Source: Flavobacteriaceae bacterium (GTDB lineage Bacteria > Bacteroidota > Bacteroidia > Flavobacteriales > Flavobacteriaceae). Taken from it: a DNA stretch of 64,000 nucleotides. The stretch spans positions 92,084-156,083 of the forward strand of contig JAKMDI010000007.1 in NCBI GenBank assembly GCA_022428005.1. The letters run 5' to 3'. Both the position numbers and the translations under genes were made by a program. Every line of letters starts with the position of its first letter. The first letter of the stretch is position 1. Below, in pieces: positions 27,558 through 36,004 of the stretch. The notes beneath the pieces were generated by a model. That model had not been told where the DNA came from, did no database searches, and saw only the letters and a list, made by a program, of their open reading frames with translations.

Positions 27558-28559
27558 TTAGTCTAATTTATGCTTAATAAAAGGATAATCTTCTTGCTCG
27601 TATACAGCATCGTACATAACCGATTTATCTGGAAAAGGAGCTTCTTCAGCAAACTTTTCACACTCCGCTACTTTGACTTTTACCGCAGCATCTATTTCCT
27701 CTAATTGCTTGAGCGTAGCGTATTTATTTTTTAGAATAATTTCTTTCACCTGGGTTATGGGGTCAATTTTTCTGTATTCTTCGACTTCTTCCTTGGTCCT
27801 GTATTTTTGTGCATCGGACATAGAATGACCGCGGTATCTATAGGTTTTCATCTCTAAAAATGAAGGCCCTTTTCCGGATCTGGCCCTGAGGATGGCTTTG
27901 TCCAATTCTTTGGCTACTGCCACTGGATCCATTCCGTCCACAGGTCCACAAGGCATCTCATACCCCAGACCGAGTTTCCATATCTCCTGATGCGAAGCGG
28001 TCCTTGCAACAGAGGTTCCCATAGCATAGCCATTATTCTCCACTACAAAGACCACTGGAAGTTGCCATAAAGTGGCCAAGTTCAGGGTTTCGTGAAGTGA
28101 GCCTTGCCTCACAGCTCCGTCCCCCATAAAGCACAAGGTAACATTGTCGCGGTCAAAATATTTATCTCCAAAAGCCATTCCAGCACCCAAAGGGATTTGT
28201 CCGCCTACAATTCCATGTCCACCGTGAAAGTGGTGTTCTTTTGAAAAAATATGCATCGATCCTCCCAATCCCATTGAGGTCCCCGAAGCTTTTCCAAACA
28301 ACTCAGCCATTACACGCTTGGGATCTACTCCCATTCCAATGGGCTGAACATGATTTCTGTATGCCGTTATCATTCTGTCTTTCTTGGGTTCCATCACGTG
28401 TAGTGCTCCTGCGAGTATGGCTTCTTGGCCGTTATACAGGTGGAGAAATCCCCGCACCTTTTGTTGGATGTATACAGCGGCTAATTTGTCTTCAAACTTA
28501 CGCCAAAAGAACATATCCTCATACCATTTCAGATAAGTAGCTTTGGTTATTTTTTTCAT
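27558..28559 (-). CDS. pdhA: Pyruvate dehydrogenase E1 alpha subunit
   Basis: Thiamine-diphosphate-dependent E1-alpha of 333 aa. The TPP/Mg motif runs from GDGAVRQGSLHE to VVENN. GLGGSMHIF and the phosphorylation-loop-like YRYRGHSMSD are present. It is paired with pdhC downstream, as in other Flavobacteriia where the E1-beta gene is elsewhere. A -7 box lies about 36 nt upstream of the ATG. Confidence 0.95.
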   Translation of the reverse strand: MKKITKATYLKWYEDMFFWRKFEDKLAAVYIQQKVRGFLHLYNGQEAILAGALHVMEPKKDRMITAYRNHVQPIGMGVDPKRVMAELFGKASGTSMGLGGSMHIFSKEHHFHGGHGIVGGQIPLGAGMAFGDKYFDRDNVTLCFMGDGAVRQGSLHETLNLATLWQLPVVFVVENNGYAMGTSVARTASHQEIWKLGLGYEMPCGPVDGMDPVAVAKELDKAILRARSGKGPSFLEMKTYRYRGHSMSDAQKYRTKEEVEEYRKIDPITQVKEIILKNKYATLKQLEEIDAAVKVKVAECEKFAEEAPFPDKSVMYDAVYEQEDYPFIKHKLD

Positions 28560-28594
28560 TAAACAGTTATGATTATCAAATTCAATTTATATTA

Positions 28595-28602
28595 CAAAAT
28601 TA
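28595..28602 (-). promoter_or_regulatory. -7 box of pdhA-pdhC
   Basis: Exact TAATTTTG on the minus strand, with the predicted start near 28591 and a leader of about 32 nt to the pdhA ATG. The -33 position reads TTAGG rather than TTG. Confidence 0.4.
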
Positions 28603-28659
28603 CTGAATTAAGTCCTTTTCCTAAAATATATTTTTGAAATTGACCAAAGCCAAAATTTA

Positions 28660-29856
28660 TCAATAAACTAAGGATAATTCCTGCCCTCCCGCTGATCTGT
28701 TTGCCCCATCGAAGTTAAAGCTGAGAGAGAATCTCAAAGTATTTTCCAAAGGGTTTCTAATTTTTGAGGTGGAAGAGAGGTAAGAGATGTCAATTTCCAT
28801 ACTTTTCAGTTTAAAACCAGCCCCAAAGGTCAAGTATCGCCTTGAGCCTTTTTCCTCACTTTCATTAAAATATCCAGACCGCAGCGCCAAAGTATTGGCA
28901 AACAGATACTCCAGACCTAAAGCCCAGGTGATTTCTTTTAATTCTTCATCAAATCCTCCTGGCGCATCATTAAAGGATTTAAAAATTCCATTAAAAAAGT
29001 TAACATCGGGTTGTCTGTAACCCAACTGTTGATTGTTGTTGTCATAAAAAGCTACTGGGGTGGGTACCAAAAGCTTTGAAAATTCTAAATGGATGCCCAA
29101 GATATTTGAGGAATCAAAGATTAAATCCATCCCCGATCCAATTTTGAGGTTGGTGGGAATAAAATCCATTTGCCCGCCCTCATCATATTTCAATCGGGGG
29201 CCAATATTTGATATATTAAATCCTCCGCGGAATCTGGCATCATTATTTCCGAGGCCAAATGGACTCCCCTGATAAAAACCAGCGATATCAACCCCTAAAC
29301 TATTGGCTGAGGTAGCATCTATGTCGGTATGAATTTTTAAATCTGATCTTAAAAAGCGACCTGCAACCGCCATGGAAAACTTTTCGCTGAGCTTCAGAGA
29401 GTAGGAAAAGTCTAATGTAATTTCATTAGGCCTTTTTGATCCTTGATCTATGATGGTGCCCGACATCATGTTGTTGAACTGAACATTTCCATAACTGAAG
29501 TACTTCAGACTCGATGCCCAAGCGCTTCTGTCATTAAGTTTGTTGTAATAAGTCAAACTTCCTAAAAAAATATCGTCGACAAGCTGTCGCAGATAGGGAG
29601 TGTAGCTCAACCCCAAACCACTGTTGCTTTCCGAAAAAGCGTATTTAGCAGGGTTCCATTGTTGGGCATATGAATCTGGAGAGGTCGCCACTCCAAGCTC
29701 TCCCATTCCTGCTGCTCTTGCATCGGGGGTGATCAACAGGAAAGGAACACCAGTGGTGATCACGCGCTCTTGTCCACGGACAAAACTGAATGTTGTCAGC
29801 ACAAAAAGCAAGAATATTGATGACCCGAAAATTTTCATTATTTGACTTTTCATCAT
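28660..29856 (-). CDS. porV: Type IX secretion outer-membrane protein PorV
   Basis: 398-aa outer-membrane beta-barrel of the type IX secretion system that shuttles cargo between the SprA translocon and the PorU sortase. A signal peptide ends near residue 28 (VRGQ). The family marker PDARAAGMGELGVATSPD follows, and the rest alternates short hydrophobic and polar strands ending in an aromatic residue (SLVY). It is divergent from gldJ across 202 bp. In Flavobacterium johnsoniae porU lies between these two genes, but here it is absent. Confidence 0.92.
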   Translation of the reverse strand: MMKSQIMKIFGSSIFLLFVLTTFSFVRGQERVITTGVPFLLITPDARAAGMGELGVATSPDSYAQQWNPAKYAFSESNSGLGLSYTPYLRQLVDDIFLGSLTYYNKLNDRSAWASSLKYFSYGNVQFNNMMSGTIIDQGSKRPNEITLDFSYSLKLSEKFSMAVAGRFLRSDLKIHTDIDATSANSLGVDIAGFYQGSPFGLGNNDARFRGGFNISNIGPRLKYDEGGQMDFIPTNLKIGSGMDLIFDSSNILGIHLEFSKLLVPTPVAFYDNNNQQLGYRQPDVNFFNGIFKSFNDAPGGFDEELKEITWALGLEYLFANTLALRSGYFNESEEKGSRRYLTFGAGFKLKSMEIDISYLSSTSKIRNPLENTLRFSLSFNFDGANRSAGGQELSLVY

Positions 29857-30058
29857 TATAACGAATTGGAATAGGATATGTTGTGTACAGCGCTTATATA
29901 CTTATCAACACTTCTTTCCCGATTTTTAGTCAAGGGCGCATAATATTACTTGAATTAATGCGTTATTGAAATTATAAATGCAGTAATGAATTGTTTTTGT
30001 AGTTAAATTAAGACTCAGATAATTAGTATATTGCATAAAAATTAGACATACTATTTCT
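29857..30058. other. Intergenic region between porV and gldJ
   Basis: AT-rich 202 bp between two divergent genes. Both promoters should be here, but neither strand has an exact TAnnTTTG box. The best candidate for gldJ is the TTG-containing stretch about 25-30 nt before the ATG. I see no open frame and no remnant of porU in it. Confidence 0.6.
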
Positions 30059-31759
30059 ATGAAAATTGGTTTTATTGTAAAATTTATTTTTGTTGCCTTA
30101 ACCACAGTTTTATTTATATCGTGTGGTGGTAAAAGAAACAACATATCCCGCGGTACGGGATGGGGCATCAACTCCAAAGATGGCGGTTTTCAATACAATC
30201 TTGAATATGACGAGCAAGAAAACGGCCCTGGTTTGGTGTTTATTGAAGGAGGAACTTATACCAAAGGACAAGTACAAGACGACGTTCTACACGATTGGAA
30301 CAACACCCCGACCCAACAGCATGTAATGTCTTTTTACATCGATGAAACCGAGGTTACCAATCTGATGTATATAGAGTATCTGGATTGGTTGGAAACCGTG
30401 TTTCCGTTGAGCGAGCCCAGATTCAAGCAAATATATGAGGGTGCACTACCCGATACTTTGGTTTGGAGAAATACCTTGGGTTACATGGAAGAATTGACCA
30501 CCAACTATTTGAGACACCCCGCTTATGCAGAGTACCCTGTGGTAGGAATCAACTGGTTACAAGCGGTTCAATTTGCTGAGTGGAGAACCAATAGAGTAAA
30601 TGAATATATTCTTGAAAGGGAATCCTATATAGAAGAAGGAGTTAGGTATGGTGAAAATGATGGAGGGGTTGTTAACTCCAATAGCACTTTCAATACTGAT
30701 GCCTACTTAAAAAGACCCGAGACTGCCTATGGTGGACTTATGGCTTCTGACAGTATTATGGGCAAAAGAGGAGTGATGCAAAAAGACACAGCCACCGTTA
30801 ATGTTTATGCTGGTGTTGACAAAGGAGTGTTGCTGCCCTCCTACCGACTGCCCACCGAAGCAGAGTGGGAATACGCTGCACTGGCTTTGGTTGGAGACAG
30901 AGAATACAATACTTACAGAGGGAAGAAAAAATATCCTTGGTCTGGTGAATACACCCGATCCAGCGAAAGAAGAAGTGAAGGAGACCAGTTGGCCAATTTT
31001 AAATTTGGTAAAGGAGATTACGGTGGAATTGCAGGGTGGTCTGATGATGGTGGTGATATTACAGTTCAAGTAAAAAGCTATCCGCCTAACGACTTTGGCG
31101 TTTATGATATGGCAGGAAACGTAGCGGAATGGGTGGCAGACGTATACCGTCCCATTATAGATGATGAAGCCAATGATTTTAACTACTACCGAGGAAATAT
31201 ATACCTAAAAAATGCCATTGGAGAAGATGGAAAAGCAACCATAGTTTCCCCCGACCAATTGGTTTACGATACCTTACCCAACGGGAAAGTAATGCTCAAA
31301 AGACTTCCCGGTGATTTGGAAAAAGTTCCGATTGACGAAGAAGAGACTTTCTTAAGACAAAATTTCTCTGAAAGTGACAACCGAAATTTCAGGGATGGAG
31401 ACAAGGAATCAACCCGTCTCTATGCCAGTTTCAACGATACAGATGACAACCCCAACCAAAAACCTGAAACGGCTGGGATGTATGATGCACCACTCCACCC
31501 GAGTGTCTCAGCTGATGGTGAGGGAAATGTCTCTAGAAATATTGATAAATCTGGAACCAGAACTTCCTTGATAACCGACGAAGTACGTGTATATAAAGGA
31601 GGGTCCTGGAAAGACCGAGCCTATTGGTTGGATCCCGCTCAGCGAAGATATTTACCTCAGTATATTGCTACTGATTACATCGGCTTCCGATGTGCGATGT
31701 CCAGATTGGGACAAAAGAGTAGAATCAAAAAAACCGCACGACACAAGCGCGGAAGGTAA
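30059..31759 (+). CDS. gldJ: Gliding motility lipoprotein GldJ
   Basis: 566-aa lipoprotein required for gliding and type IX secretion, homologous to GldK and to SUMF1/formylglycine-generating-enzyme folds. The N-terminal signal ends in the lipobox LFISC with acylated C22. SUMF1-type segments include EGGTYTKG, YIDETEVTN, YRLPTEAEWEYAA, NDFGVYDMAGNVAEWVAD, KGGSWKDRAYW and IGFRCAMSR. The C-terminus is strongly basic. A strong intrinsic terminator begins 9 nt after the stop, and murF starts immediately behind it. Confidence 0.96.
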   Translation: MKIGFIVKFIFVALTTVLFISCGGKRNNISRGTGWGINSKDGGFQYNLEYDEQENGPGLVFIEGGTYTKGQVQDDVLHDWNNTPTQQHVMSFYIDETEVTNLMYIEYLDWLETVFPLSEPRFKQIYEGALPDTLVWRNTLGYMEELTTNYLRHPAYAEYPVVGINWLQAVQFAEWRTNRVNEYILERESYIEEGVRYGENDGGVVNSNSTFNTDAYLKRPETAYGGLMASDSIMGKRGVMQKDTATVNVYAGVDKGVLLPSYRLPTEAEWEYAALALVGDREYNTYRGKKKYPWSGEYTRSSERRSEGDQLANFKFGKGDYGGIAGWSDDGGDITVQVKSYPPNDFGVYDMAGNVAEWVADVYRPIIDDEANDFNYYRGNIYLKNAIGEDGKATIVSPDQLVYDTLPNGKVMLKRLPGDLEKVPIDEEETFLRQNFSESDNRNFRDGDKESTRLYASFNDTDDNPNQKPETAGMYDAPLHPSVSADGEGNVSRNIDKSGTRTSLITDEVRVYKGGSWKDRAYWLDPAQRRYLPQYIATDYIGFRCAMSRLGQKSRIKKTARHKRGR

Positions 31760-31767
31760 CACTAATC

Positions 31768-31793
31768 AAGGCATCTATCGGATGCCTTTTTTT
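31768..31793 (+). terminator. Intrinsic terminator after gldJ, abutting the murF start
   Basis: Perfect 8-bp stem AAGGCATC (31768-31775) and GATGCCTT (31781-31788), with the 5-nt loop TATCG and a run of seven T ending at 31793. The next three bases are the murF ATG. An alternative murF ATG at 31782 lies inside the right arm of the stem. Confidence 0.8.
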
Positions 31794-33080
31794 ATGAATT
31801 TAGCGCAACTCCACCATTGTTTTAAAAACTCCTCGGGAGTAGTTTCAGACAGCCGTGACCTAAAGCCTGACTGTTTTTTTATTGCCTTGAGGGGTGAAAA
31901 ATATGATGGAAACCAGTTTGCGGAAAAAGCCCTTGAGAATGGTGCTAAATATGCTTTGGTCGACCGACCTGAAATCGCCGAAAAAAACCACCAATTTATT
32001 CTGGTAAAAAACACGCTTGAAACGCTTCAGGAATTGGCAAAATTTCACCGAAAGACTCTGAAAGCAAAAATCATTGCCTTGACGGGAAGCAATGGAAAAA
32101 CAACCACTAAGGAGCTGATCAAAAGTGTTTTATCCCAACAATTTATCACCCAAGCTACAACGGGTAATTTAAACAACCACATCGGAGTTCCACTAACACT
32201 GCTGAATTTTGAAGAAAATACAGAGATAGGAATAGTTGAAATGGGAGCCAATCACAAAAAAGAAATTGATTTCTTGTGCCAGATCGCTCAACCAGAGTAT
32301 GGACTGATCACCAATTTCGGGCAAGCTCATTTAGAAGGATTTGGTGGAATCGAAGGTGTCATCCAAGGGAAATCAGAACTATATAAATACCTTGCAGCGG
32401 CCCAGGGAACACTATTCATCAACATTGACGACCCACTTCAAGAAAAATGGATTACGCATCACCCTCACTTTTCTTTTGGGACCAAGAGCACTGCCGACTG
32501 CTACTTGGAGTATATCACTGAAAAAGAAGGGGTGCAAGCCGTTGAAATAGACGGAAAAAATGTTAAAAGCCAACTCTATGGGGATTATAATTCAACCAAT
32601 ATTGCTGCTGCAATCGCTTTGGGAAAATATTTTAAATTAAAACATGAGCAAATCGCCAACGGGGTTTTCAGCTACCAGCCAAAAAATAACCGATCTGAAA
32701 TCATTCAAAAAGGGCATTACAAAATTACGATGGACGCATATAACGCCAATCCAAGTAGTATGCAAGCTTCAATTAGTGCTTTTATAAAAAGTAAAAAAAA
32801 GAGTTCTACGGCAATCTTGGGGGACATGTTTGAATTGGGTAAATATTCTGCTTTGGCCCACCAAAAAATCACAGACCTTTTGGTCCTTTCAGATATTGAC
32901 CAAATTTTACTGGTTGGCAACCATTTTATCAAAACCCAATTTAAAGATCCTCGGGTAAAAGCTTTTTCCACATTAGAAGGGCTCCTGAATTATCTGATAG
33001 AAAACCCCCTTAAAGCTGGGGAAATTCTTATAAAAGGATCCAGAGGGATGACTTTAGAAAAAGTATTAGCGCAGCTGTAA
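31794..33080 (+). CDS. murF: UDP-N-acetylmuramoyl-tripeptide:D-Ala-D-Ala ligase
   Basis: Adds D-Ala-D-Ala to the UDP-MurNAc-tripeptide, 428 aa. The Mur-ligase P-loop TGSNGKTTT is at residues 97-105. NHIGVPLTLL, EMGANHKKEI and DAYNANPSSM are MurF signatures. The start is taken as ATG 31794 (MNLAQLHH). ATG 31782 would add MPFF. Both sit in or at the gldJ terminator, and no separate promoter is visible, so expression may rely on read-through. It ends 2 nt from the convergent acs gene. Confidence 0.93.
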   Translation: MNLAQLHHCFKNSSGVVSDSRDLKPDCFFIALRGEKYDGNQFAEKALENGAKYALVDRPEIAEKNHQFILVKNTLETLQELAKFHRKTLKAKIIALTGSNGKTTTKELIKSVLSQQFITQATTGNLNNHIGVPLTLLNFEENTEIGIVEMGANHKKEIDFLCQIAQPEYGLITNFGQAHLEGFGGIEGVIQGKSELYKYLAAAQGTLFINIDDPLQEKWITHHPHFSFGTKSTADCYLEYITEKEGVQAVEIDGKNVKSQLYGDYNSTNIAAAIALGKYFKLKHEQIANGVFSYQPKNNRSEIIQKGHYKITMDAYNANPSSMQASISAFIKSKKKSSTAILGDMFELGKYSALAHQKITDLLVLSDIDQILLVGNHFIKTQFKDPRVKAFSTLEGLLNYLIENPLKAGEILIKGSRGMTLEKVLAQL

Positions 33081-33082
33081 AT

Positions 33083-34984
33083 TTAATCCAAACCTGCGCC
33101 TTTTATTATTTCATCGACCACTTCAGGATTCAATAGAGTAGATATATCGCCCAAACTTGAAAGGTCACGGCTCGCTACTTTTCTCAAAATTCTTCGCATT
33201 ATTTTACCAGAGCGTGTCTTGGGCAGTCCAGATACTATCTGAACGTGCTCGGGTTTGGCTATGGGCCCTATAATTTTTCTAACCAATTGTTTGATTTCCT
33301 CTTCTAAATCTTCTGGTGTTTTTTCCGATTTATCGCATATAGCAAAAGCATAAATTCCTTGACCTTTGATCTCATGGGGGTAACCCACAACAGCTGATTC
33401 AATTACATCGGGGTGTTCGTCTATAGCATTCTCAACCTCTGCTGTCCCCATCCTGTGGCCCGATACATTAATCACATCGTCCACCCTGCCCAAGATTCTC
33501 AAATAACCATCATGATCTCTTTTCACTCCATCTCCAGTAAAATACATTCCTTTATAAGTGGAAAAATAGGTGTCTTTACATCTTTGGTGATCACCATAGG
33601 TGGTTCGAATCATAGATGGCCAAGGGTATTTGATGCACAAGTTTCCTTCAACATTGTTGCCTATTAGTTCATTGCCTTCTGCATCTACTATAATAGGTTG
33701 AACCCCAGGAAGTGGAAGAGAAGCATGAGCGGGTTTGTTGGGCGTGATCCCTGCCAGCGGGGAGATCATGATACCTCCTGTTTCGGTCTGCCACCAGGTA
33801 TCCACTAATGGACAATTGCCCTTGCCGATATTTTCGTGATACCAATGCCAGGCTTCTTCGTTGATGGGTTCACCTACAGATCCAATCACCTTTAGTGAGC
33901 TCAGATCAAATTTTTCTACCGGTGCTGTTCCGTGAACTTGAAGCGCACGAATGGCCGTTGGAGCGGTATAAAACTGGTTTACGCGGTGTTTCTCAACAAT
34001 TTCCCAAAATCGTCCTGGATGAGGATAAGTGGGAACGCCCTCGAACATAAGGGTGGTTGCCCCAGCCAAAAGAGGTCCATAAACAATATAAGAGTGACCG
34101 GTTATCCAGCCAATATCGGCTGTGCACCAATACACATCATCGGTCTGGTATTGAAAAACATTAATAAAGGAGTAGTAGGTATAGATCATATAGCCCGCTG
34201 TGGTGTGGACCACTCCTTTGGGTTTTCCTGTTGAACCTGAGGTATACAATATAAACAAAAGGTCTTCAGACTTCATCACTTCTGCTTTGTGGGAATCTGG
34301 TTCATTGGCAATGGTATCGTGCCACCAGAGATCTCTATCCGGTACCATTTCAACTTGCTCACCAGTTCTTTTTAAAACGATCACCTTTTCAACCGTATGG
34401 GTTTTTTGTAGGGCTTCATCAACAACAGCCTTTACTGGAATTTTTTTGTTTCCTCTGTAATTACCGTCGGAAGTCAATACCATTTTGGCCTTACAATCAT
34501 TAACTCTGTCGGCCAATGCTGTCGCTGAAAAGCCCGCAAAAACAACAGAGTGCACAGCACCAATACGAGCACAAGCCAACATGGCAACGGTGGCCTCAGG
34601 GACCATCGGCATGTATATGATCACACGATCCCCTTTGCGAACACCTTGTGTTTGCAGAGCATTGGCAAATTTACACGTAGCTTTAAACAATTCCCCATAA
34701 GTAATGCTGATCGCATCGGCCGAGGTATCATTTGGTTCCCATATAATGGCAGTTTTGTGTTCGTGGGTAGGTAGTAATTTTTCAAAAATATTTTCAGTTA
34801 AATTCAACTCAGCATTTTTAAACCAACTGATGCTTGGGGTATCAAAGTCCCACTCCAAAACCTTGTCCCACTTCTTTTTCCAATGAAAATAGTCAGCTAT
34901 CTCCGACCAAAAATCTTCGGGGGAAACGACACTGTTGTGATATTCATTTGCGTAATCTCTAAGGTTTTGAATTTTGAATTTCAT
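33083..34984 (-). CDS. acs: Acetyl-CoA synthetase (AMP-forming)
   Basis: Activates acetate to acetyl-CoA through acetyl-AMP, 633 aa from ATG 34984. The adenylation P-loop is YTSGSTGKPKGVVH, WWQTETGG binds the nucleotide, and the C-terminal catalytic lysine is in KTRSGKIMRR, the residue usually regulated by acetylation. A longer in-frame TTG start at 35029 is rejected because the -7 box lies between the two starts. A 26-bp inverted repeat spans the -33 region. Confidence 0.95.
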   Translation of the reverse strand: MKFKIQNLRDYANEYHNSVVSPEDFWSEIADYFHWKKKWDKVLEWDFDTPSISWFKNAELNLTENIFEKLLPTHEHKTAIIWEPNDTSADAISITYGELFKATCKFANALQTQGVRKGDRVIIYMPMVPEATVAMLACARIGAVHSVVFAGFSATALADRVNDCKAKMVLTSDGNYRGNKKIPVKAVVDEALQKTHTVEKVIVLKRTGEQVEMVPDRDLWWHDTIANEPDSHKAEVMKSEDLLFILYTSGSTGKPKGVVHTTAGYMIYTYYSFINVFQYQTDDVYWCTADIGWITGHSYIVYGPLLAGATTLMFEGVPTYPHPGRFWEIVEKHRVNQFYTAPTAIRALQVHGTAPVEKFDLSSLKVIGSVGEPINEEAWHWYHENIGKGNCPLVDTWWQTETGGIMISPLAGITPNKPAHASLPLPGVQPIIVDAEGNELIGNNVEGNLCIKYPWPSMIRTTYGDHQRCKDTYFSTYKGMYFTGDGVKRDHDGYLRILGRVDDVINVSGHRMGTAEVENAIDEHPDVIESAVVGYPHEIKGQGIYAFAICDKSEKTPEDLEEEIKQLVRKIIGPIAKPEHVQIVSGLPKTRSGKIMRRILRKVASRDLSSLGDISTLLNPEVVDEIIKGAGLD

Positions 34985-35026
34985 AAATAGTATTTCAAGT
35001 AAACTTAAGCTTAAATGAAAATTATT

Positions 35027-35034
35027 CAAAATTA
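35027..35034 (-). promoter_or_regulatory. -7 box of acs
   Basis: Exact TAATTTTG on the minus strand, with the predicted start near 35023 and a leader of about 39 nt to ATG 34984. No TTG is found at the -33 position, which is occupied by an inverted repeat. Confidence 0.4.
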
Positions 35035-35039
35035 TTTAA

Positions 35040-35065
35040 TGCAGTATTTTTATTTGATAACTGCA
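35040..35065. repeat. Inverted repeat upstream of acs
   Basis: TGCAGT (35040-35045) and ACTGCA (35060-35065) form perfect half-sites with a 14-nt spacer, covering the expected -33 position of the acs promoter. Its position would suit an activator or repressor site. It could be chance in AT-rich DNA. Confidence 0.3.
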
Positions 35066-35165
35066 CATTGCTCATATTTTTATGAAATCATTTAGAATTT
35101 AATCCTTTTTTTGTTAAGTTTACAAGTAATATATAATATTTACTATAATTATATAAATTGAATTT

Positions 35166-35390
35166 ATGCAAAATATTTTAATTGTTTTGGTTTTCCTGGC
35201 AGCTCTATTTGGAGGAGTTTACTGGTATGCGGGTTACTCAACCCGAACTGGTTTTGCTAAGGATGAAAATCAAAATTTTATCCCCGATGCCTGGGAAGAA
35301 AAATTTAGTTGGTTTTTTTCAGGAAAAGGTATCATCATGCTTTTATTAGGTATTGGAATTGGTTTTACCCTTGCAATGGTAATTGGTTAA
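35166..35390 (+). CDS. Small two-helix membrane protein with EF-hand-like loop
   Basis: 74 aa, not recognised as a named family. A hydrophobic helix spans about residues 3-23. A polar stretch then reads KDENQNFIPDAWEE, whose D-x-N-x-N-x-I-P-D-x-W pattern is like the calcium-binding loop of TSP3/EF-hand-type repeats. A second hydrophobic helix follows at about 54-73. It lies upstream of and divergent from acs, with an AT-rich leader but no exact promoter box. Composition and start support a real gene. Confidence 0.6.
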   Translation: MQNILIVLVFLAALFGGVYWYAGYSTRTGFAKDENQNFIPDAWEEKFSWFFSGKGIIMLLLGIGIGFTLAMVIG

Positions 35391-35535
35391 AATCACCCCT
35401 AACCACAAACATTAAAAGCAACTTTTATTTCGACATTGAGGCTTTATAAACGATTATTTCTCAATTGTTTATTACAAGTCGTAATTTTTTATTGCATGAA
35501 ACGAAAGGATGATTTTTTACCTAAAAGGGTTTGTT

Positions 35536-35578
35536 TTAACGTCTGGTATTTATAGGATCATATAAATTAAGACGTTAA
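35536..35578. repeat. Two-stem inverted repeat
   Basis: The outer stem is TTAACGTC (35536-35543) with GACGTTAA (35571-35578). The inner stem is ATTTATA (35548-35554) with TATAAAT (35561-35567). The loop is GGATCA and small internal loops (TGGT and TAA) separate the stems. There are 15 perfect pairs in 43 nt. It could be RNA structure on either strand or a protein-binding palindrome. Confidence 0.5.
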
Positions 35579-35588
35579 TAGATAAGAT

Positions 35589-35610
35589 GATTTTCTGTCG
35601 TGCGAAAATC
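35589..35610. repeat. Hairpin downstream of tRNA-Val
   Basis: GATTTTC (35589-35595) and GAAAATC (35604-35610) with an 8-nt loop. Neither strand has a long T run directly after it, so it is not a classical terminator. It could help end or process the tRNA transcript on the minus strand. Confidence 0.35.
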
Positions 35611-35637
35611 TAAAAAGCCTTGTGGAAAAAAATTATG

Positions 35638-35712
35638 TGGGTGTTACTGGATTCGAACCGGTGACCTCTACCCTGTCAAGGTAGCGCTCTAAACCAACTG
35701 AGCTAAACACCC
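35638..35712 (-). tRNA. tRNA-Val (GAC)
   Basis: 75 nt with a complete cloverleaf. The acceptor stem is GGGTGTT/AACACCC, the D arm is GCTC...GAGC, the anticodon stem is CTACC/GGTAG with loop TTGACAG (anticodon GAC, reading GUC/GUU), and the T loop is TTCGAAT. The T stem ACCGG/CCAGT has one C-A mismatch in the middle. The discriminator base is A, and a full CCA end is not encoded. An exact TATTTTTG box lies about 40 nt upstream. Confidence 0.95.
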
Positions 35713-35750
35713 CTATGAGCACGTTAATTTGGCTCTTATTATAAAGCTTA

Positions 35751-35758
35751 CAAAAATA
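35751..35758 (-). promoter_or_regulatory. -7 box of tRNA-Val
   Basis: Exact TATTTTTG on the minus strand, with the predicted start near 35747, 35 nt before the mature tRNA 5' end. No matching TTG at the -33 distance. Confidence 0.4.
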
Positions 35759-36004
35759 ATTTATTTTTAGGTATAGTAGATATTTTTTTGTCCAATTATA
35801 AAAATTTAAACCTTAAACACTTTTTTTCTTTAATTATGTAATTGTTATATGTAGCTTTTATTAAGTTGTTTTTATTTAACAAAATGACGTATATGCTGTT
35901 TTTTTTAGGAATTATTAATTTTCTGGGCTGGGATTATCAATTGTTAAAAATCCATAGTCACCTATTATGATAGTCGTAAAAAGAAAAAAAATAAGAAATA
36001 TATG
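35759..36004. other. AT-rich intergenic stretch
   Basis: About 245 bp of very AT-rich sequence between the tRNA promoter and the promoter at 36005. I see no open frame with coding character and no strong stem-loop in it. Confidence 0.5.

Larger units (their letters stand above)
35391..35637. other. Non-coding stretch with stacked inverted repeats
   Basis: No supported gene in 247 bp. It contains a two-part stem-loop (35536-35578) and a 7-bp hairpin (35589-35610). A weaker 6-bp repeat, ATTGAG/CTCAAT, lies near 35434-35463. On the minus strand these lie just downstream of tRNA-Val; on the plus strand they lie behind the small membrane-protein gene. Confidence 0.5.

Noticed and set aside
31587..31793. 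A long N-terminal extension of MurF overlapping gldJ
   Set aside because: The extension is the out-of-frame reading of the gldJ 3' end and the terminator. MurF homology begins at 31794.
35759..36004. A possible tiny gene in the AT-rich stretch
   Set aside because: No frame has a start codon followed by more than a few codons with coding character.
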